Assembly (NCBI RefSeq): GCF_025370935.1
Contig: NC_133496.1
Location: 9,940,629-10,004,628 of the forward strand
DNA length: 64,000 nucleotides
Direction of reading: 5' to 3'
Origin: Choristoneura fumiferana
Lineage: Eukaryota > Arthropoda > Insecta > Lepidoptera > Tortricidae
A program made the position numbers and the translations under genes. Each line of letters starts with the position of its first letter. Within the stretch, counting starts at the first letter, position 1. Below are positions 1 through 10,939 of this stretch, piece after piece. The notes beneath the pieces are model-generated. The model did not search any database and was not told where the DNA came from. It worked only from the letters and a program-made list of their open reading frames with translations.

Positions 1-1840
1 AAACACAATCGAGCACTATACAAACTCATCAAAAAGAGCGGTTCCACATTTTGTTCCAGAAAAACAAACTAGTACAAACGGTCTCACGCTCGCATCGTCA
101 ATTTGGACTGTTGTTCAATTAACTCTGTTACTTTCCTCTGTTATTTTATCTTGGTATTAAGCTTAATTGATCTCAACGTACCTGGTAGAACAACTTCTAA
201 TGAATGTGAACATTTCGTTTCAAATTTCACACGGACAAAGGAAATCTGCTAGTAAATAGTGGCCGTAACATAGTTTAAGACGAATCAGTAGAGACTAGTG
301 ATGTACCGAATATTCCTACCCGTATTCACTGACATCAGCTGAGAAAACATCGAAACTCCTATGATTTCAACTGATCTTAAAATAGATTCTTTGTATAGAA
401 TTTTAGTAAATATATAACTAAAATTTCAAAAGGTAAGTAACTGCAAAATACCGTTTGCCTGTATCCAAATGACTTTCAAATATTTAAAATTTACCTAACG
501 CTTTCAACTGTCAATCTAAGGTCATACGTTAGCGGCATATAGTAAAAAAATGAGATGTTTATCTATATTCAGCGATAGTATTTTAGTAATCCAGTACGGT
601 CAAAAGCATAATTAAATATATACGTTACCAAGACGTAAAAAATATCTATACACCTTTATGCCACTAAACATAAGGTATTTATATTTTCGCAATCGACATC
701 ACTAGTATAGACGTTGACGGTCTTTTGTTAAAAAAGGGTTGGTACTTTAACCACCATTGGCCACAGATTTATGTCGTATTCACAGAATTTTCTGGTACAT
801 TCCGTTCTTTGCAAATCGCTAGCGGCTTTTTACCAAACGACGTATGCTTTATATCCGGAGTCACGTCCATACTTGGTCAAACATTCATTAAGATCCGGCA
901 AGCCATGAAAGAGTGATTGAGTAACATTCGGAAATCTCAGCGTTTCACTTTTGCTGCTCTCACGCTCGTTGGTCTCATATCCTATTCCTCAATATCTATT
1001 ACATGATGCTCATATACCTCCGCTATACAGCTAATTATTACTATTTTAACACTCGCAGTTTCATTCAAAACAACAGGATACTATTCGTAATTTCTATTCA
1101 AATTTAGATGCAAAGCGTAACCTTTAGCATTTTTTGTTGGTTTGAAGTTGAAATTCAACGAAAATATGAGAAATCCCATCTATAGAAAGTTTAACCTTAA
1201 ATGTATAGTCTTCTACTTTAAACCTGTTTTCGTTTCCACCCAGTCCAGAGACAAGTGGCTTCGTTAACCGTTGGCACGGTATGTGGTGAGATTTCTCGAC
1301 TAATAATCATACATATATAAATATGTAGAACGTACGTAAATATAATATATAAGAGAGAGTGGAAACTGGATTTAAGGCATGTCGGATATGAAGTAACAGA
1401 TAAAACACCGGAACTAAATACAGATGCTTAAAATAGAATTGATAATTGGATTTGTCTCTCGTTTTTTGCGATTTTAATTGTGTGCTCTTAAAGTCTCTTG
1501 TACGATATTATCGATGTTATGGTCGGTCATTTGCATTGCGGTTTTATAAACCAATTACTTTTGTTTTCTAAAGTGTCGGTGAGCCGGCCGCAGTTGTTTT
1601 TGGCTTCCTTTTGCTGGCAAATGCCACAACATATTATAATGGTTACAGGTTGTTACGCATGATTGAGTCCGGCAGTTTCTACTTTTTTAGATGATCATGT
1701 ACTTGTTTATCACTGAGACTCATCTCGTGTCATTTGTTTTTTGGACTGCTGTATTTTATTACATATTACAACAGAGTTACTCAATGCGTTTCTCTAGAAT
1801 TTTTGGCGAAAAAATGATAAACACAAATTCAACACAACGG
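1..1840. other. AT-rich non-coding stretch, nothing recognised
   Basis: I see no convincing gene or known repeat here. The one short reading frame near 725-916 has no start context, signal peptide or family motif. This lies downstream of the 3' end of Osiris gene A. Confidence 0.5.
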
Positions 1841-1846
1841 TTTATT
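1841..1846 (-). terminator. Poly(A) signal of Osiris gene A
   Basis: TTTATT on the plus strand reads AATAAA on the minus strand, about 112 bases past the stop codon of gene A. It is the nearest canonical hexamer downstream of the stop, giving a predicted 3' UTR of roughly 130 bases. Confidence 0.55.
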
Positions 1847-1957
1847 CATTCAATAAGTTAATAGAAATAAATTAATCAATAAATAATATAAATAAGTCTT
1901 TGTACAACAGAGGTCTGAAGGACTGAGTCCTCACGTAATGTTTTCGTAAATTTCTAT

Positions 1958-2319
1958 CTATTTGCTGTGGCCGGCGTAGCCGCTGTAGGCTAGGTTCTGG
2001 GCCTCATCGAGATTCTTATTCCAGTCGGAGCCATAGCTGGAGTAGCCACCGCCACCACCATGGGCGTGCTCAACGTGGACTGGGTGGTGGCTTTCATGGT
2101 GATGAGCATGGGGTATAACCTCATAGGTGGTCTTGGCGTGATCATGCTTGAAACAGTATGCGACGAACAGAATAACAGCAAGGACTAAGGCGATCTTGGC
2201 GGTGGCGAGAGCCTTCAGGGCGATGAGTTTAACGATGAACAGCTTTCCGAGCAGGACCTTGGCTCCCAGGAGCCCCATCATGGCCATCATACCGCCGCCC
2301 TTGTTCTTCTTACCACGAC
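1958..2319 (-). CDS. Gene A exon 3 (hydrophobic stretch and AQNLAY tail)
   Basis: The acceptor is TATTCAG|GTCGTGG on the minus strand and the frame runs to a TAG stop. It encodes the RGKK patch, the hydrophobic segment, the His/Gly-rich tail and AQNLAYSGYAG. GC content is visibly higher than in the flanks. Confidence 0.93.
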
Positions 2320-3165
2320 CTGAATAAACAAAAGTTAAATTATACGGCTGACTTAATCACTTCTAAGTGCCTACAGTAGATTTTTTGGTCAATGATCTCC
2401 GATTAATGTTGTTTACTTTAAGCTTTCACTTAACACGTTTATATTTATCCAAGTTTAACTCCGATTCAAGTTTTGCTAAGTAATTTATGATTCCTATTAA
2501 AGCGGCTTGCGTTAAAACTAGTTTTGCGTGGATCATGAATGAATACCTTCTTCGAGTGACCTCTGCAGGGTCTCCTTGTCGGCGGGATTCAGTTTGACTT
2601 CGACGGCGTGTGTCTCGAACAAGCTGACGACTCCGTCCATCAGTCTGTAGTTGACCTCAGCATCACGAGCCGAGGGGTCAACGGGAAGAGCATCCAGCTT
2701 CTTAGGAGCCCGCATTTCTTGAGATCCCTTCAGGATGATGCCATCAGTAATCGTGATGCTTCTCGATGCCCTCATATTGTCTACGATTTTGAGAAGTTTT
2801 TCCTGCGAAATTAAAAATTAAGGTTAGTTCAAACTGACGCTTATATTCTCATTCACATTTTTTGTTTCTTGCTAATGAGAAGATATAAGTTCTTGAATTG
2901 ATTGAAATATACACTTGCAGCTTTAAGAAGCAAGTGAGAGTAAATAAAATCCTTATAGCGCGAAGAAACTTGATGCACAGGCACTGTAAACACGTTCCGT
3001 TCACTATACACTTTCACTTAATTTAAGAAAATTATGGACCTTGACACATAAAGCGTAGTCTCCTTGGCAGTCCTTCACGAAGCTTAACGCGATTTCCATC
3101 GTATTATCACTGTCAGCGTGCGCGAACGCCGCCAGGGCGAGCACGAGAGCGAGCGTCAATTTCAT
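1958..3165 (-). CDS. Osiris family protein (gene A), three exons, 247 aa
   Basis: Osiris (DUF1676) protein. Coding exons on the minus strand are 3165-3040, 2802-2547 and 2319-1958, with introns of 237 and 227 bases that have GT-AG ends; splice phases are 0 and 1. The start is the only ATG placed before a signal peptide (MKLTLALVLALAAFAHA, residues 1-17). A Cys pair follows at residues 33 and 40, just before the first splice site. The middle exon encodes the acidic/mixed DUF1676 region ending RSLEEG. The last exon gives a basic patch RGKKNK (129-134), a long hydrophobic stretch (138-184), YEVIPH (from 193), a His-rich then Gly-rich tail and AQNLAY (234-239). Known Osiris proteins work in the secretory or endosomal system of cuticle-secreting epithelia. 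The Cys spacing is one residue shorter than in the other two genes. I cannot assign an Osi number. Family call is very secure; exon ends are secure by consensus and by match with gene B. Confidence 0.93.
2547..2802 (-). CDS. Gene A exon 2 (DUF1676 core)
   Basis: The acceptor is TTTCGCAG|GAA and the donor is GAAGAAG|GTATTC on the minus strand. The exon is 256 bases, exactly the length of gene B exon 2, and ends at phase 1 after EE. It contains DGIILKGS, ALPVDPSARDAEVNYRLMDG and VSLFETHAVEVKL, all alignable with gene B. Confidence 0.92.
3040..3165 (-). CDS. Gene A exon 1 (signal peptide and Cys pair)
   Basis: Encodes 42 residues in 42 whole codons: the signal peptide and the DCQGDYALCVK segment. 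The donor is AAG|GTCCAT (read on the minus strand), phase 0. This matches exon 1 of gene B, which ends in CLK at the same splice phase. Confidence 0.9.
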
Positions 3166-3799
3166 TTTTATATTTTATTTTTCTAATTCTTTCACTGGCT
3201 TTAATTTCCTGACATCGAGTGATGTCAAGCTATGTTTGGCGAAGTTGCTGCGCCGCCATACAGTTTTATCATTTCCCCCCCACCTGAGATAATCTTTACT
3301 CCACTGCGGGCTCTCATCTGGGTTAGCGTAGATTTTTGTTTGTACTTATGCAAATAAGCTTCGGTATTTGGAATGGAAGGTTTTTAACTGGATTGTGGGT
3401 GCGTGCGTCGATACTAGGTGTAGTTGAAATGGCAGAACTTTTTAATTTTAACGTGTAAATGTCAGCAAATATTTTTATAACATACAGAAAGTGCGAGCAA
3501 GTGAACGTTGATAATTAGCATATATTTGAATTAGTTATTAGGACGTTTTAACATAAATAACTATTATTATGAGACTGGTCTAATGGTGAAGTTTAGAGAA
3601 CAGAATAATTTCTCTTGTCTTATTTTTATGTCTAATAAGTGTAATTTATATTTGTGTGATCAATTTTGTTCTAATTAGTATTGTATAACGGCATGTAAGA
3701 ATGTTAAGGTATGGAACTTTGTTGAAATGATTTATGTTTTTTTAATGATAAAAATTATAACTTTACAATAAGTTGATTACAAAATTAGTAATTTTGTAA
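3166..3799. other. 5' flank of gene A
   Basis: This should hold the gene A promoter. A TATA-like GATAAAACT occurs near 3262-3270 on the minus strand, but no initiator lies at the usual distance, so I do not call a promoter. Otherwise AT-rich with nothing recognised. Confidence 0.4.
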
Positions 3800-3928
3800 T
3801 CAACATCATCATTATTAGTTGGAATACATCCACTGCTGAACAAAGGCCTCCCCCTTAGAACGTCACATAGTGAACGAAAACTCGTCACTTGCATCCACCG
3901 GTTGCCCGCAGCTCTCACGATCCGTTTT
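3800..3928 (-). mobile_element. RTE-like LINE 3' end fragment
   Basis: On the minus strand the translation gives RAAGNRWMQV followed by a RGRPLFSSG block. This matches the C-terminal end of the other RTE-like copies in the window (for example 19634-19880). The nucleotide block CCACTGCTGAACAAAGGCCT is the family 3' signature in reverse. Strongly 5'-truncated. Confidence 0.75.
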
Positions 3929-4622
3929 TGGCTTAGGCACCTATTCGGTGTAGGATGCAAAACATACGATTTCATTCACACCCGCCACGGATAATCCGTC
4001 AAAAGATGATGTAGAAAGTATAATTAAAACAATTACCTGAGGCATTGCGAAATATTGAAGACGGACAGAGTGAGAAATTGAACATATATCCGGTGTTAGA
4101 GGGAGAAAGCATCAAATCGATCGATATCGAAAGTTCAGAGATCAGACGACGGTGAACCGTTAGGGTCGCCTTTAGACGATGCGACGTTTTCTATTTGAAA
4201 AGCGGAAGACAAATGAGCGACTGGTTCTTGTTACAATCGCATGTGATTCGAAAGGGATATCGATTCGATATAGATGATAAATCCTGTGCCCTGGCAGTGT
4301 AGTGCCCCACGTGTATAGGCCGGGATAAATTAGAGACTAAATGCAGGATTCCTGAACCCCGAAAGGGATTACACAATTATAGTTTGGATTTTGAATTTGT
4401 AGTGAAACAAAGTATCTACGAGTATATTTTTACTAAAATATAAAGAATTGAGAATTTTCAAAAGCAGCACTTTGCATGAACGCATAACGAATACTTCAAT
4501 AAGGTAAGAAGTGACACAACAAAGATATAAGTAATGTAATCATTCCCAGTAACAATAGTAAAGAAAAATCAATCGGGTACAAACTTTAATGTCAAAAATC
4601 GCCACTTCGTCGTGTCGCATGC

Positions 4623-4629
4623 TATAAAA
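4623..4629 (+). promoter_or_regulatory. TATA box candidate
   Basis: TATAAAA in the context GCTATAAAAACCGGG, a GC-flanked TATA box in AT-rich surroundings. It is the only evidence, besides the signal-peptide-like ORF, for a promoter here. Confidence 0.3.
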
Positions 4630-4676
4630 ACCGGGGCTATATGGCCGAAAATTTTGAAACTCATCGCGAACACGAC

Positions 4677-4844
4677 ATGTTACATCGCACAGCGCTGACT
4701 TTCATTTTTTTGCCTCCAATCTTACTTTCGTGGAATTCTTCGGATATTATCAATGAAAAATGTCCAGCGTACAAGTGCAAAATTAAGTATCTATTCGAAC
4801 CACTCAAAAATATGTTACTACGGCCTTATCGCGTCGGAATATGA
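4677..4844 (+). CDS. Candidate short secreted peptide, 55 aa (uncertain)
   Basis: I do not recognise this frame. It starts MLHRTALTFIFLPPILL, a plausible signal peptide, and has two cysteines in CPAYKC. A good TATA box (TATAAAA, 4623-4629) lies 48 bases upstream of the ATG. An in-frame ATG at 4641 is probably too close to the TATA box to be transcribed. It lies about 1.5 kb upstream of gene A in divergent orientation. The signal-peptide-plus-Cys-pair layout loosely recalls an Osiris first exon, but no downstream exon was found. Chance is a serious alternative. Confidence 0.2.
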   Translation: MLHRTALTFIFLPPILLSWNSSDIINEKCPAYKCKIKYLFEPLKNMLLRPYRVGI

Positions 4845-5236
4845 GTCTGTGGTACTTATTTTTGAAACTATGAATAAGTTCATATTTTTACACTTGACTG
4901 TACTTGTAATATTGCGAAGATCATAGATTAAGAATACAATGCTTTAAATCACGGAACATATCGTCCAGCGTTTGATAAAGTTCAAATGGCCTCTTCCTCA
5001 AAAATGTATTGGTTACGGGATGTCCTCATCACCCTGATTACCAAACATGTGATATACGGGGCAAAATTTAAAGATAGATAAAGAGTTCCTATATCGATAA
5101 ACTCATTTATTGATGCTTTTCCCATACTTATTACATAACTAGTGATCACTCTTAGCATTTTTGTAAAAATGTATTGGAAATATAATAGTTATTTGTGTCA
5201 CAAGGGAGCAAAATGGTGTATTTACGGCGAGGACAT

Positions 5237-5325
5237 TGAATCCAGAATGTAGCGAAGGATTCTAATCCTAAGCGTAGCGAGGGATTCTAAAGTAGAATCC
5301 TGAGCGTAATGAGGGATTCAAGTGT
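5237..5325. repeat. Short tandem block of GAGGGATTC units
   Basis: About three diverged units of some 28-31 bases, each containing AGCG(A/T)AGCGAGGGATTCTAA or a variant. It lies just left of the inverted-repeat element at 5397. Confidence 0.5.
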
Positions 5326-5396
5326 TAACGCCCAAGATGAAAATAATTTTGCTCGTCTGGTGATTATCTTTCATAAGCTTCTGATATTTCGACGCA

Positions 5397-5818
5397 ATGA
5401 GGGCTATTGCGTATGAATTTGCTAGAGGCGCTAGTGTAGCGTGAGGTCTCTGAAATGTCAAATCTCATGGTTTTTGGGTGAGCTACGCGGGTTTATTTGT
5501 AATAAGAATAATTTTGTGAATATTTTGCATTACCTAACTGAAATTAATTATGGCAATTATGCGATAACGGGCAATGAATCTCTATGTTTTGAGACAGTTT
5601 TCTCTTTCGAAAACTTTTGTCCTCCCTTTTTTTCCGAACAAAACGTGCCCAAGACTGTGGTTGCTCGATATTTTTATGGTACGGTTTTAAGATGTATTAA
5701 ATATGATTTTAATCTAAACTTTGTTTTCACGCCCGTAATAACAGACTTTGAAAGCCACACTTAAAAACCTCACGCAACAGTGACGCTATTTAGTAAGACA
5801 AAAAACGATAGCCCTCAA
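5397..5818. mobile_element. Inverted-repeat element with TGAGGGCTAT ends
   Basis: The left end reads TGAGGGCTATTGCG and the right end is its inverse, CGATAGCCCTCA. Further in, GCGTGAGGT on the left pairs with ACCTCACGC on the right. The 107-residue open frame inside (5441-5764) has no known motif. The flanks share AAT, a possible 3-base target duplication. Probably a non-autonomous DNA transposon; superfamily not determined. Confidence 0.55.
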
Positions 5819-5929
5819 TGCATGAATGATGATTGATCATTGATAGACTGAAGGCGATCGGTCTGAGTACGGTCTGCACAAAATTAGCATGCATCCGCTA
5901 TTTCTTCAGTTTCCTCGTGACCATGATAT

Positions 5930-6115
5930 CTATCTTAAAAGAGTATTTTTTGTATATTTCGAGGATGTCGGAGACGTCTCCAACGGTTTCGATGAAATTT
6001 GGTATGTAGGGGTTTTCGGGGATTAAAATCGATCTAGCTCGGTCTTATCACTGAGAAAACGCTTTTTATCGAGTTTTAGCCCGAGTGAAGCTCGGTCGCC
6101 AGGTCTTGATTATAA
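5930..6115 (+). repeat. Dispersed repeat fragment
   Basis: Contains the stretch GGGGTTTTCGGGGATTAAAA, then ATCGATCTAGCTCGGTCTTA, and ends AGTGAAGCTCGGTCGCC. I recognise this as a common lepidopteran interspersed repeat but cannot name the family. No second copy in this window. Confidence 0.35.
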
Positions 6116-6179
6116 TATATCAGTAACTCATTAAAAATAATCACGATGTATATATCCCGTAACAAAAATAGTATATTAT

Positions 6180-6375
6180 CTTGTGTGTTCGATCCCCGTG
6201 ACGGGAAAATGTTTGTATGATGAGTACGAATGATTGTACTTGAGTCTTGGATGTTTGTGTGTATTTAAGTATATATTTATCTATATGTATTATGTATGTA
6301 TATCCGTTGTCTAGCACCCACAGTGCGAGCTTTGCTGTGTAATTTGTCTCAAGATATAATTATTATTATTATTGT
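6180..6375 (+). mobile_element. tRNA-derived SINE (family 2), 5'-truncated
   Basis: Starts inside the B box (GTTCGATCCCC) and continues with GTTTGTATGATGAGTACGAA, CTTGAGTCTTGGATGTTTG and TATCCGTTGTCTAGCACCCA, ending in ATT repeats. The same body is found inverted at 60262-60422, where the full tRNA-like head is present. Confidence 0.65.
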
Positions 6376-6469
6376 ATACCTACATACATGTAACCATTAA
6401 ATAGTAAAACCTGTAATTCCCTCGTTTCACAAACTTTTATTTAACTTTACGTAATAATAATAATATTCG

Positions 6470-6545
6470 CTGAAGAATTAAAATTACCGACATAGCTTGA
6501 AGAATAGGCAAATTGAAGTGGCTATGAGCGGGCCACATCGCTGGA
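6470..6545 (+). mobile_element. RTE-like LINE fragment
   Basis: AATTGAAGTGGCTATGAGCG followed by GGCCACATCGCTGG matches the KWxWAGHIA coding block of the other RTE-like copies. Both sides are lost. Confidence 0.55.
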
Positions 6546-7109
6546 AGATCAGGTAACATATCCAACACAATTTTTTATTTCGTTCCTCTGCCATATTTTT
6601 TTTCGCGGACGCCAAATTTAAATATTATATAACTTTTGTCACTCCCACAGTTATGACGAATCCAATGATACCTCCTATGTTAAAATCCGTCCAACCGTTA
6701 AGGCTGCAGCGAGGACCAAAGAAATGGACATACATCTGTACATATACGCTCGAAAAACATAAACCTCCTTTGGGCAGTCGGGTAAAAAGACGTTTTATCG
6801 TGAAGGAGTTAGTAACAAATACACGTAGAGAAAAGTATATTTCCACAGACATAAATATATATGTAGTTAGTTTTATAATAACACGTAACGGTTTTTATTT
6901 TCTCACACGAAAAGTTATATCTTTGTAATAATATAGCAACCGTTAATTTCGCTGACACTAAGGAGGAAAGTTAATTTTACTTTTCACAGAGTTCTGGGAG
7001 AAAAGAAATTTATGTGAGAAAAATGTAGGCAATGATTTGATGAAACCATTGTCTTAAAATAGACGCGGCAAAGGGTGTTCTATTTAGTAAAAAAAATAGT
7101 CAACTGTGA
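6546..7109. other. Non-coding stretch, nothing recognised
   Basis: Overlapping 75- and 91-residue frames occur on both strands, but neither has a start context or family motif. No repeat with a second copy was noticed. Confidence 0.4.
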
Positions 7110-7520
7110 GTTGGGCTCGCGCACCGCGGGTTCAAAAAAGGAGAAGGTTCTCAGTTCGTCTGTATGTTTTTTTTTGTATGTTTGTTACGCGATAACTCCG
7201 CCAATTTTGGACCGAATTTCAAAATCCTTGTTTCGTTCTAAAGGACATACTTCCGAGGTGGTCCCATTGTCACCAAACCAGGATCTGATGATGGGATCTT
7301 AGAGAAATCGAAGGCAACCCTCAAATTTTAACAGCAAGTCAAGTATTTACATTCAGAAAGTATCAATTGGTGAACTAGACCTGATGGAGAAGACCGAGGG
7401 TACCAGCACTTCTCTGTTATGGTGCTGAGCCACCGACATCAAACTAGTAAAAAAATATTTTCAAGGCTTTTGTAGTCGGTTCCGGACTTCAAAAAAAGGA
7501 GGAAGTTATCTATTTGGTTG
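7110..7520 (+). repeat. Dispersed repeat of the CTTCAAAAAAGGAGGA family
   Basis: Shares GAGGTGGTCCCATTGTCACC and GATCTGATGATGGGATC with the copy at 26165-26480. It ends with an ACTAGTAAAAAAATATTTTC / TTTTGTAGTCGGTTCC block also seen at 26920-26965. Moderately diverged. Confidence 0.6.
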
Positions 7521-7554
7521 TTTTTTTTTTAAACATCCATCCCATCCTAGCCTA

Positions 7555-7915
7555 TATACGTCCTATTGGTGGGCGCAATCCTTTTCTCAGAATAAAAAGG
7601 ACTTGGGTCATAGTTGCAAGTTGAAGTGGCAGTGGGCTGGTCATATCGTCGCAAAACCGACAACCGCTGGAGTAAACGAGTTCTTGAGTGGAGACCGCGT
7701 CTTGGCAAACGTAGTGTAGGACGCCCTCCGGCAGGTGGAGTGACGATCTGCGAAAGGCTGCTGGTAGAAGCTGGATGCGTCTAGCCGAAGACAGGGCGCA
7801 ATGGCGCTCTTTGGGGGAGGCCTATGTCCAGCTGTGAACTGCTATGATGATGATGATGATGATGGGTCATAGTTCCCACGCGGGCCCAGTGCGGATTGGG
7901 AAATTTTATAACATA
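7555..7915 (-). mobile_element. SINE family 1, minus copy, split by an RTE-like tail
   Basis: The left part (7555-7615) is the inverted SINE tail (CCTAGCCTATATACGTCC) and the right part (7864-7915) continues it with TCCCACGCGGGCCCAGTGCG. An RTE-like 3' end sits between them at 7616-7863. The host SINE is 5'-truncated. Confidence 0.75.
7616..7863 (+). mobile_element. RTE-like LINE 3' end, with 11-base target duplication
   Basis: Begins GCAAGTTGAAGTGGCAGTGG, runs through the WAGH...GRPP...WSDDLRKAAG coding tail and ends GGGGGAGGCCTATGTCCAGC then (GAT)n. It is flanked by GGGTCATAGTT at 7605-7615 and 7864-7874. One G is lost in the GHI(A)RKT region, giving a frameshift near 7650. Confidence 0.82.
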
Positions 7916-8224
7916 GATAAGCTAAAATGTCAACGATAAAGAAAAGAGCATATTCTTTCTTAAAAGGCCGGAAACGGACCAATCATTGTGATGATTTCCC
8001 ATCAGATGGCCCGCTTGCTCGTTAGCATTCCTCTCATAATAAAAACAAACTTAAGAACAGCCTGTATGTTCAATCGCCATAACGTTAATAGATACTAGAG
8101 TGGCTATAATAAGCTTGTATTATCAGAAGTATCGTTTGAGCACACACTTGAATTTGTCACTTTGCTGTGATGAGAATTTAATGTACCTTCGTAATGCGCA
8201 AACACGACACATTGGCACTATATA

Positions 8225-8257
8225 TATGTATGTATGTGTGTGTGTGTGTGTGTGTGT
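8225..8257. repeat. (TG)n microsatellite
   Basis: A TATG/TG dinucleotide run, mainly nine to ten TG units. Confidence 0.85.
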
Positions 8258-8264
8258 AATCTGT

Positions 8265-8392
8265 GCAATTTTCCGGGTAAGAACTAGTCTCTGTCCTTCT
8301 CCGGGACCCAAGCTATATGTATACCAAGTTTTATCTAAATCGGTCCAGGGTTTTAGACGTGATGAGGTAACAAACAGACTTACAAGCTTGCG
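8265..8392 (-). mobile_element. Helitron-like (Lep1-type) fragment
   Basis: Carries CCGGGACCCAAGCTATATGT and AAATCGGTCCAGGGTTTTAG then ACGTGATGAGGTAACAAACA, the internal block of the Helitron-like family. The CTAGT terminus is missing. Confidence 0.5.
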
Positions 8393-8741
8393 CAAGACCA
8401 GCATGTGAGAAGAAACATCAATGTTGGATAATGGGTACCAATTTTAGGTCAGAACTGTACGGTACTCCAAAAATCATACCATGAAACTATGCCAATGACA
8501 TAAAATATTTTTTTGCATAATTCGTGGACTTCATTTCATTGCTTTTCCCTGTCTAAAAAACCGGTTGGCTTAGTGGTTTCACTTTGAGGCGACAGTCGTG
8601 GATTCAATTTTAATATGTAACCATTATTTTGTATTGATTTATGCTTATTCATCTCGATCTGTCTGTTAGAAAATAATCTATGAGAGTTATTTCAAATATT
8701 ATTGCACTTAAATTATTTCCCACTGTTTTAATACTTTAACG

Positions 8742-8862
8742 ATACAATACAATACAATACAAAGACTCTTTATTGTACACCAGACATAGTAAGCGATACA
8801 GAAAACAGATACACAGAGCAAAAAAAATACAAGGTGAGCAATAGGCGGCCTTATCGCTTAAG
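8742..8862 (-). mobile_element. Non-LTR tail with (ATTGT)n end
   Basis: On the plus strand it reads (ATACA)n then GACTCTTTATTGTACACCAG, GTAAGCGATACAGAAAACAG and AATAGGCGGCC. The plus-oriented copy at 29851-29960 ends in (ATTGT)n, so this is the inverted form. A LINE or SINE 3' end; clade not determined. Confidence 0.65.
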
Positions 8863-9924
8863 AGCGATCTCTTCCAGGAAACCTTCGACGATAACGATAT
8901 TTTACTCTTACAAATTCATATCAAAAAGATCAGTAGGGTTAGCTTATAGAAAACGATCACCACCGTCTAGGGGCACCAGCAACAAGACGGGAATAATAAT
9001 TTGCCAGCCTTTGAAAACCTTCTAAAAATAACATTTGAAACTTAAAAATTACTTATTAAATCTGATAACGCTTACTTACATAGTTCTAAGCAGTTATTAT
9101 TTAGTTTTTCGTATTCTGCCGTAACATTTTGTACGCTTAAAACCATGCCCCATGTGTTTATTTGTTTGTTTGTTTTCGATAGCCTATGGCTTGCGTTGTA
9201 ATTTTTTAACTATGTATCGGTTTTCTGCACTGCTTAGGTATTCAGTAAAGAGCACTATTGAATTATATAAGATCTTTGAAATACACAGAAATGTGAACAA
9301 TCATTTCATTTTTTAAAGCAAATAGTAAATAACAATTCAGTTAAAATTAACCTATCCTAAACTTAACAAACTTATATAAAACAAAAAAAAGAACGAATAT
9401 TAGATAAATAATTGAACACAAATGAGTTGTAAAAACTTCACTCTCTCAATTAAGTACATAAGTGGAAAATCTAGCCGTACAAATTCTTGACCTCAAACTT
9501 ATGTCAATCTGTCTAGCCATACTAATAAGCTATCTCGAATTAGCTGCGCGAACTTCTACATGCTTGTTATCGGTTGTTTTTGTGTAGAAAGCTTCGCATC
9601 AGTACATTATTATATTATATACCTAATTTTGTAACACCTACATATTATACTGTATTATTGTGTAGTATAAATGTGTCAATTACAATAGTATCTGTTTGTA
9701 TTAAATTATATTGTAACGGATAACTCACGTCTAAAACCGAGTTTAGCTCGACATGTGTTTTAATATGAGTGAGTCTCACGGTAGTTTATGTATCTGTTTG
9801 TAATTTGTAACTGCTGCTAATAAATAAATACATACATATAAATTACATAAATTATTATGTAAATTTTATATTAGTTAACTGAAAAGCAAAAATAAACCTT
9901 TTTTATTTAACCTAAATCTAGGTA
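8863..9924. other. AT-rich non-coding stretch, nothing recognised
   Basis: No gene or repeat with a second copy in the window was noticed. Confidence 0.4.
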
Positions 9925-10016
9925 TCAGTTTGAAATCGGTGCCTCAGCACTACCCAGCAGGAGTGATAGAATCCCATCAGATAGACGACTATAGGTCCAC
10001 TCCTGTTGGCTAGTGT
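9925..10016. repeat. Diverged copy of the CAGCAGGA hairpin repeat
   Basis: GGTGCCTCAGCACTACCCAG / CAGGAG on the left faces CTCCTGTTGGCTAGTGTC on the right, the same layout as the better palindrome at 26786-26926. Confidence 0.5.
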
Positions 10017-10131
10017 CATATTTATATTATTCATGTTATCGTACAAAATTCAGTGCAAAATTGAATGTCTGAAAATATTGTGATGAATGAAGTTGATGAG
10101 AATATTGTTTACATCAAATAAAATGAAATAG

Positions 10132-10245
10132 AATTCATCAAATTTCATCCAAATCGGTTCAACCATTTTAGTGTGAACGAGTAGCAAACACACGCACGCA
10201 CGCACATATTCATAAACTTTAGCATTTAGAATATTAGTAAGAAGT
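10132..10245 (-). mobile_element. Helitron-like (Lep1-type) fragment
   Basis: CAAATTTCATCCAAATCGGT and TTTAGCATTTAGAATATTAG match the family block and its terminal ATAATATTAGTA end. 5' and 3' parts are lost. Confidence 0.5.
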
Positions 10246-10939
10246 AATAAATATAAAATAGTATGTCGTAATACTTTTGACTACTCTTTCCACCACTCCA
10301 ATATAAAGCGGCTATACGCAGCAAGCAATACATTTTGTGACTTTAAATCGGTTATATGAGATCATCATATAAAGTGTGCACCAAGTGTTCTCGTCTTTAA
10401 CAGGAATTTGACATAGTTTTAAAGATCCTGTAAGAATGAGTCAGGAAATAACTTGCCAAAAATAGAGATTCTGCCCAAAAAAATAGGAACGTGGGTGAGA
10501 TATTCACTTTCGATGCAAGCGAAGACTATAGTGTCATACACACAAATAAAGTTTGAAACTAATAAAGCGTTAGCGTAAAAAACATTAAAATGTAAAAATA
10601 GTGTACATACCTACGTACTTTATAAATTCTGAAACACGAATAAATTTAATTGACTCATTGTGTCCCTACACCTAAAAAAATATGGTGATTGTAGAGTAGG
10701 TATATTTTATAAGATAGTATAAGTACGTGCTATCCGTGTAATGTGTTGTAATATGTCTTAAATCAAAAATTGTGTTGCGTGCTGCATCATAATTTTCAAT
10801 ATTTTTTTTTATTTTATATACGTACTTGCTTTATTTTATTGATTGATTTCAAGGAAACTAGTACGTTTTGTGGATTCGTACTCGTTTTTTGAATAAGTAC
10901 TTTGAAATCAATACTTTCAACCGTTGCAATCAAATCTCA
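10246..10939. other. AT-rich non-coding stretch, nothing recognised
   Basis: No coding or repeat signal that I can support. Confidence 0.4.

Noticed and set aside
5441..5764. 107-codon frame
   Set aside because: Lies inside an inverted-repeat element, no family motif, no promoter; most likely chance.
8123..8404. Frame with a Thr/His-rich stretch
   Set aside because: The repeat residues come from a (TG)n microsatellite.
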